A DNA stretch of 56,183 nucleotides, taken from contig NZ_JACJPV010000028.1 in assembly GCF_014696225.1 (NCBI RefSeq), positions 1-56,183 of the forward strand. The letters are read 5' to 3'. This DNA comes from Anabaena sp. FACHB-1237. Its GTDB lineage: Bacteria; Cyanobacteriota; Cyanobacteriia; Cyanobacteriales; Nostocaceae. Positions 52,079 through 56,183 of this stretch are shown here, piece by piece (positions within the stretch are counted from its first letter, which is position 1; each line of letters opens with the position of its first letter). The notes under the pieces were generated by a model that made no database searches, was not told where the DNA came from, and was given only the letters and a program-made list of their open reading frames with translations. Made by a program: the position numbers and the translations under genes.

Positions 52079-53422
52079 CTAACTAGCAGTATTTCTTAAA
52101 CGCACCATAAAAAAGCCATCCATATCCTGGGAATGCGGCCAAACTTTTAACCATCCCTTGCTATTTACATCTAAAACCTGGAAAATATCAGATGAAGGCT
52201 TTTCTACACGCCATTGCCTATTTTCTGCTAAAAATTGGGTAATTACCTCTTCATTTTCCGCAGGATGTAGCGTACAAGTAGCATAAACTAACACACCACC
52301 AGGTTTAACAAATTTTGCCGTATTTACTAATAATTCCTGTTGTAACTTAGCTAACTCTTGTACAGATGCAGGAGTTTGTCGCCATCTAGCGTCCGCATGG
52401 CGGTGCATAGTTCCTAAACCAGAACAGGGAGCATCTAATAATACATAATCACCCCGATGATGAAACTGAGGAAATTCTCGACTATCTCCGGTATAAATCT
52501 TGATAGAGTGTAAATGTAACCGTTGGGCATTTTCCTGTAACCTACGCAGTCGAGAAGCGGTTTTATCTAGAGCCAAAATTGTACCTTGATCTCCCATTAA
52601 TTCGGCAATGTGGGTAGTTTTTCCTCCTGGTGCAGCACAAGTATCTATAACTACACTACCAGATAGAGGATTAAGTAAATGTGCCACTAACTGAGCACTA
52701 CTATCTTGAACAGTCCACCAACCCTGATGAAAACCGGGTAAATTTTGAATTTGACCAGCACTACTAATTAATCTTAATCCTTGGGGTAAATGATTAATTC
52801 TCCTAACTAAAATATTAGCTGAATTTAAAGCAGATTCTACTTCTTCAAGAGAACTTTTCAAAATATTCACTCTTAAATCAATAGTGGGAGTTTGATTCAT
52901 CCACAAACATAATTTTTCCGTTTTATCAAAACCTAATTGTGATACCCAAACTTCAATGATCCAATCAGGAAAACTGTGTAAAATCCCCAATTTAGTTACA
53001 GGATTTTCCGGTAATATCAAAGGTTCTGGTTTTTTTTCTGCTAACCGTAAATATTGACGTAATAAACCATTAACAAAACCAGTTAAACCAGAAAAACCAT
53101 TTTTCTTGGCCAGTTCTACTGTAGTATTAACAGCAGCAGAAACCGGAATTTTTTCTTGATAGCGGATTTGATATAAACCCAAATGTAAAATAGTTCTTAA
53201 GTCCGATGGTTGTTGAGCGGATTTTTTAGTAGCTACTTGATCAATAATACTGTCTAAAGTGCGTTGTCTTCTGACACTACCATATACTAATTCCGTAATT
53301 AATCGGCGATCGTGATCAGGTAACTGATGTTTTTTGAAAATACGATCTAAAGCAATATCAACATAAGCACCTTTATGAATATCCTTAAGAGAAATAAAAG
53401 CTAATTGCCGAGAATTAATCAT
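52079..53422 (-). CDS. rsmB: 16S rRNA (cytosine-967-C5) methyltransferase RsmB
   Basis: A 447-residue methyltransferase. The N-terminal NusB-like RNA-binding domain (~1-135; DHDRRLITELVYGSVRRQRTLD) is followed by a Rossmann fold. SAM site VIDTCAAPGGKTTHIAEL; motif IV LDAPCSGLGTM with the release cysteine; catalytic cysteine in YATCTLHPAENEEV. Length is standard. The 3' end runs into heptamer-like CTCCTGACTCCTAACTAG, which includes the stop region. Confidence 0.94.
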   Translation of the reverse strand: MINSRQLAFISLKDIHKGAYVDIALDRIFKKHQLPDHDRRLITELVYGSVRRQRTLDSIIDQVATKKSAQQPSDLRTILHLGLYQIRYQEKIPVSAAVNTTVELAKKNGFSGLTGFVNGLLRQYLRLAEKKPEPLILPENPVTKLGILHSFPDWIIEVWVSQLGFDKTEKLCLWMNQTPTIDLRVNILKSSLEEVESALNSANILVRRINHLPQGLRLISSAGQIQNLPGFHQGWWTVQDSSAQLVAHLLNPLSGSVVIDTCAAPGGKTTHIAELMGDQGTILALDKTASRLRRLQENAQRLHLHSIKIYTGDSREFPQFHHRGDYVLLDAPCSGLGTMHRHADARWRQTPASVQELAKLQQELLVNTAKFVKPGGVLVYATCTLHPAENEEVITQFLAENRQWRVEKPSSDIFQVLDVNSKGWLKVWPHSQDMDGFFMVRLRNTAS

Positions 53423-53899
53423 TTTTTTACCTATAACCTATAATAATATAGATTTGTGTATACTATACTAATAGTAACAGTTAGTTAATAAGTTTTATTA
53501 CGATCTAGCGTTGGTCAGATTATTAAAAATATAAACTACTATATAAAGAAGCTAAAATAATGATTTACGATAAATTGAATACATAGACCTGTCTCAAGTC
53601 ATTTAAAATCTCATAACCCATTACAAGCAATATTTATCATAAATCTGGGAATACTCAGGGTTTGGTGAAAAATTTATTTATCTGTAAGGGTAGGGAACAG
53701 TTTTAGCTATTTTGATATCCTCAATTTTTCAGATACAACAACCAAAAATGCCAGGCTTTTCAGACACAATCAGCCAAAACCTTGTACTTTCCAATTGCAC
53801 TAAAAGTCATCCAAACCCTGATTAATAAACGGGTTAAGGTTGATTAGGCAAGCCCTACTTCAACAAATTTCTTTAATTTAAATTCATATAGCCCAATCT
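53423..53899. other. 477-bp gap upstream of pilB
   Basis: Between divergent rsmB and pilB. It shows two near-copies of TTTTTCAGATACAACAACC / TTTTCAGACACAATCAGCC about 30 bp apart (53727 and 53757), perhaps regulator sites, and AGGCAAGCCCTAC resembling an IS end. No gene is supported. The promoters of both genes presumably lie here. Confidence 0.45.
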
Positions 53900-55921
53900 A
53901 TGACATATTCATCATTACCCAAACACAGCACTGCGTTAACCACTAGAAGTGAGCTTTCACCTTTCAGCAACAAACTAGTACAATTAGGCTATGTTAGTAG
54001 CGACGATATGAGACGAGCTCTCATTGAAAGTCGTAAAAATAACAGACCGCTTACAGAAGTATTAGAATCAATTACTGGGAAAACATTAACACCAGAACTT
54101 GCCAGAGAATACAAAAGGCAAAATTTATTTGAATTAAAGATTTTATACGGAGTTGAATTTGTAGATCCCGAAATTCACAGCATTAATGCCAGTAATATAG
54201 GAAGTTTAATTGATACTCTGATTCCCGAAGATTTATGTCGTCGTCGTAGTTTAGTACCATTGTCTAAACACGAAGATCAAAATCCTCCCTACGTTTTAGT
54301 AGCTATGCAAGATCCAGATCATCTGGAAGCATTAGACGAACTAAACCATCTGCTTAATTCGCAAAATCCTCCTTTAGCTTTGCAAAGACAGGTAATCACT
54401 AAAGAAGATTATCAAGCAATTATTAACCAATACTTAGATGTTAAAGTAGCCAAAGCTAAACAGAAAGAACAAGATAAAATGACTGATATCAGTTCAGATA
54501 TCATAAATTTAAGTGAACATTTGAAGGATGTAGCACCAGAAGATGATAAAGTGGATTTATCAGAGGCCAAAAGTGGGGCCGAAGGTGCACCAATTATCAA
54601 TCTTGTGAATAAAATTCTGTTAGTAGCCTTAAAAGATAAAGCCTCAGATATTCATGTAGAACCCCAAGAAGAACACCTACGGGTACGCTACCGCAAAGAT
54701 GGAATATTACGGGAATCACCAGCCGTGCCGATCATGCCCAAACATATTATACCATCTGTGACAGCGCGATTTAAAATTATTTCTAACTTAGATATATCGG
54801 AAAGAAGATTACCGCAGGATGGAAGAATTCGCCGCATTTTTGAAGGTAGAAAAGTAGACTTTCGGGTGAATACTCTACCGAGTCGCTACGGTGAAAAAAT
54901 CTGTTTGCGGATTTTAGATAACTCCTCTACCCAGCTAGGGTTAGATAAATTAATCACCGATCCAGAAACCTTGAATATGGTCAAAGATATGGTGAGTAAG
55001 CCTTTTGGATTGATTTTGGTAACAGGACCTACTGGTTCAGGAAAAACCACCTCATTGTATTCTGCACTAGCAGAAAAGAACGATCCAGGGATTAATATTA
55101 GTACGGTAGAAGACCCAGTAGAATACAGTTTACCAGGGATTACCCAGGTACAGGTAATTAGAGAGAAGGGATTAGACTTTTCCACAGCTTTAAGGGCATT
55201 TTTGCGACAAGATCCCGATGTGTTACTAGTGGGGGAAACAAGGGATAAAGAGACAGCGAAAACAGCTATTGAAGCAGCGTTAACAGGACACTTAGTATTA
55301 ACCACCTTACATACCAATGATGCACCAGGAGCGATCGCCCGTTTAGTAGAAATGGATATTGAAGCCTTCATGATTTCCAGTTCCCTAATTGGGGTACTAG
55401 CACAACGGTTGATACGTCGTGTTTGTGGAGAATGTAAAATTCCCTACACACCCACACCAAAAGAACTAGCACGTTATGGTTTATCAGCGTCCCAAGAAGG
55501 TGCGGTAAAATTCTATAAAGCCAATACCATAGAACCAAAAGTATTAGCTGCAAATCCTAGTATGAAAGTTTGTCCAGCTTGTAAAGGTATAGGGTATCAA
55601 GGACGGTGTGGTGTATATGAAGTAATGCGGATTACGGAAAAGCTACAAGCCCTAATTAACCAAGCAGCACCTACAGAAAGGATCAAAGAGGTAGCGATCC
55701 AAGAAGGCATGAAAACCCTACTAGCTTATAGTTTAAACTTAGTAAGACAAGGAGTAACTACACTAGAAGAAGTAGAAAGGGTAGTATATACAGATACAGG
55801 TTTAGAAGCCGAATTAAAAGCTAAACGCAAAAGTAGTCTGACCTGTAATACCTGTAGTGCTGAACTACAACCAGAATGGCTAGACTGTCCCTATTGTCTC
55901 ACACCCAGGTTTACAGACTAG
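53900..55921 (+). CDS. pilB: Type IV pilus assembly ATPase PilB
   Basis: A 673-residue hexameric motor that drives pilus extension, used in motility, DNA uptake and hormogonium gliding. The N-terminal MshEN-type domain spans ~25-180. The ATPase core has Walker A GPTGSGKTTS, the Asp box ISTVEDPVEY, Walker B DPDVLLVGETRD, the His box LTTLHTNDA, and the zinc tetracysteine CGEC...CPACKGIGYQGRCGVYEV. A further CxxC pair (CNTC...CPYC) near the C-terminus makes an extra zinc ribbon. Start ATG 53900 precedes the conserved MTYSS-type start. No pilT or pilC follows within the window; a heptamer repeat begins at the stop. Confidence 0.95.
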   Translation: MTYSSLPKHSTALTTRSELSPFSNKLVQLGYVSSDDMRRALIESRKNNRPLTEVLESITGKTLTPELAREYKRQNLFELKILYGVEFVDPEIHSINASNIGSLIDTLIPEDLCRRRSLVPLSKHEDQNPPYVLVAMQDPDHLEALDELNHLLNSQNPPLALQRQVITKEDYQAIINQYLDVKVAKAKQKEQDKMTDISSDIINLSEHLKDVAPEDDKVDLSEAKSGAEGAPIINLVNKILLVALKDKASDIHVEPQEEHLRVRYRKDGILRESPAVPIMPKHIIPSVTARFKIISNLDISERRLPQDGRIRRIFEGRKVDFRVNTLPSRYGEKICLRILDNSSTQLGLDKLITDPETLNMVKDMVSKPFGLILVTGPTGSGKTTSLYSALAEKNDPGINISTVEDPVEYSLPGITQVQVIREKGLDFSTALRAFLRQDPDVLLVGETRDKETAKTAIEAALTGHLVLTTLHTNDAPGAIARLVEMDIEAFMISSSLIGVLAQRLIRRVCGECKIPYTPTPKELARYGLSASQEGAVKFYKANTIEPKVLAANPSMKVCPACKGIGYQGRCGVYEVMRITEKLQALINQAAPTERIKEVAIQEGMKTLLAYSLNLVRQGVTTLEEVERVVYTDTGLEAELKAKRKSSLTCNTCSAELQPEWLDCPYCLTPRFTD

Positions 55922-55955
55922 GTGATTGGTAATTGGTGATTGGTGATTGGTGAGT
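55920..55955. repeat. Heptamer repeat GTGATTG at the pilB stop
   Basis: Five units (GTGATTG, GTAATTG) start immediately at the TAG of pilB. It is the fourth case in the window of this family beginning at a stop codon. Confidence 0.85.
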
Positions 55956-55980
55956 AGTTAATACAGCATATTTCATATCA

Positions 55981-56049
55981 ATGAGGTAAAAACTGAAATC
56001 ATAAAACCCCTGTGGAACAGGCATCCTGCCTGTTAATTCTGTACCTCAT
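55981..56049. mobile_element. 69-bp inverted-repeat element (family R4)
   Basis: The ends ATGAGGTA and TACCTCAT enclose a GAACAGGCATCCTGCCTGTT hairpin. Relative of 45412-45504. Confidence 0.6.
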
Positions 56050-56183
56050 AACTCAGGAGATTTCAGCAAAATAGCCAAACTTTGCTCACATCTTGATAAA
56101 CTTAAATCAAAACATGATCTAAGTATTGGACACAAATTCAAACGACTTAGATACAAGCTAAGACTAGCAATGGAAAGACTCAG
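56050..56183 (+). pseudogene. tnpB: Partial tnpB entering at the right edge
   Basis: An open frame (AACTCAGGAGATTTC...) encodes SGDFSKIAKLCSHLDKL, then HKFKRLRYKLRLAMERL, matching the middle of IS1341/IS607-type TnpB, where the basic helix precedes the KIRNLV block. The N-terminal part is absent: the frame begins at the R4 element. So this copy is 5'-truncated; the 3' part lies outside the window. Confidence 0.6.

Noticed and set aside
54886..55371. 161-codon frame antisense to pilB
   Set aside because: Long only because the opposite strand of a conserved gene lacks stops; no start signal.

Overview
The window looks like chromosomal DNA from a filamentous, probably heterocyst-forming cyanobacterium (Nostocales, low-GC Dolichospermum/Aphanizomenon/Anabaena type). 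Evidence: AT-rich sequence with frequent HIP1 octamers (GCGATCGC), many heptanucleotide tandem repeats, a dense population of small inverted-repeat elements, and cyanobacterial genes (ndhB, cupB-type CO2 hydration protein, sbtA/sbtB, cyanobacterial SSB, pilB, ThiE with an N-terminal extension). The genus is inferred; no rRNA or tRNA gene was found.

Layout. 1-6.7 kb: HAS-barrel protein, antiporter with two universal-stress domains, then UDP-xylose synthase and UDP-glucose dehydrogenase (UDP-glucose to UDP-glucuronate to UDP-xylose), and a convergent DUF2993 protein. 6.9-7.65 kb: a wrecked IS200/IS605 element, itself carrying a small nested element. 7.6-16.5 kb: NCS2 permease, ridA, purM, PHP phosphoesterase, SH3/peptidoglycan-binding protein, MidA-type methyltransferase, a 31-residue membrane protein, and a beta-hydroxyacid dehydrogenase. 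16.9-26.5 kb: ssb, a ceramide-glucosyltransferase-like enzyme whose start codon overlaps that of a divergent cyclic-peptide-type ABC exporter, an SRPBCC protein, a CsoR/InrS metal sensor, menH, a membrane protein and an MdlA-like ABC half-transporter. 26.7-34.1 kb: mazEF, sbtA-sbtB, ilvC, type II NADH dehydrogenase, pentapeptide protein, thiE-thiS. 34.3-44.9 kb: GT4 glycosyltransferase, CO2 hydration protein, metF-like gene, trpS, B12/radical SAM enzyme, alpha-glucan phosphorylase. 46.2-55.9 kb: Lin0512 protein, two cyanobacterial hypotheticals, a kinase with a formylglycine-enzyme-like domain, ndhB, rsmB, pilB. The right edge enters another tnpB.

Most genes are single housekeeping or carbon-concentrating units. 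Functional pairs are ugd/uxs, sbtA/sbtB plus the CO2 hydration protein and ndhB (inorganic carbon uptake), thiE/thiS and mazE/mazF. Intergenic DNA is unusually rich. I see at least five families of small terminal-inverted-repeat elements, seven copies of a 33-bp hairpin, heptamer repeats that start at gene stop codons, and several gene fragments.

The observations most worth following are: (i) two copies of the same TnpB right-end/omegaRNA-like segment, one of which now supplies the C-terminus of a permease; (ii) a perfect consensus promoter (TTGACA-N17-TATAAT) driving no recognisable gene in a 1.35-kb gap; (iii) the overlapping divergent start codons of the GT21-like/ABC pair; (iv) loss of key residues in a beta-hydroxyacid dehydrogenase and an FGE-like domain. 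I found no CRISPR array and no clearly new multi-gene system.
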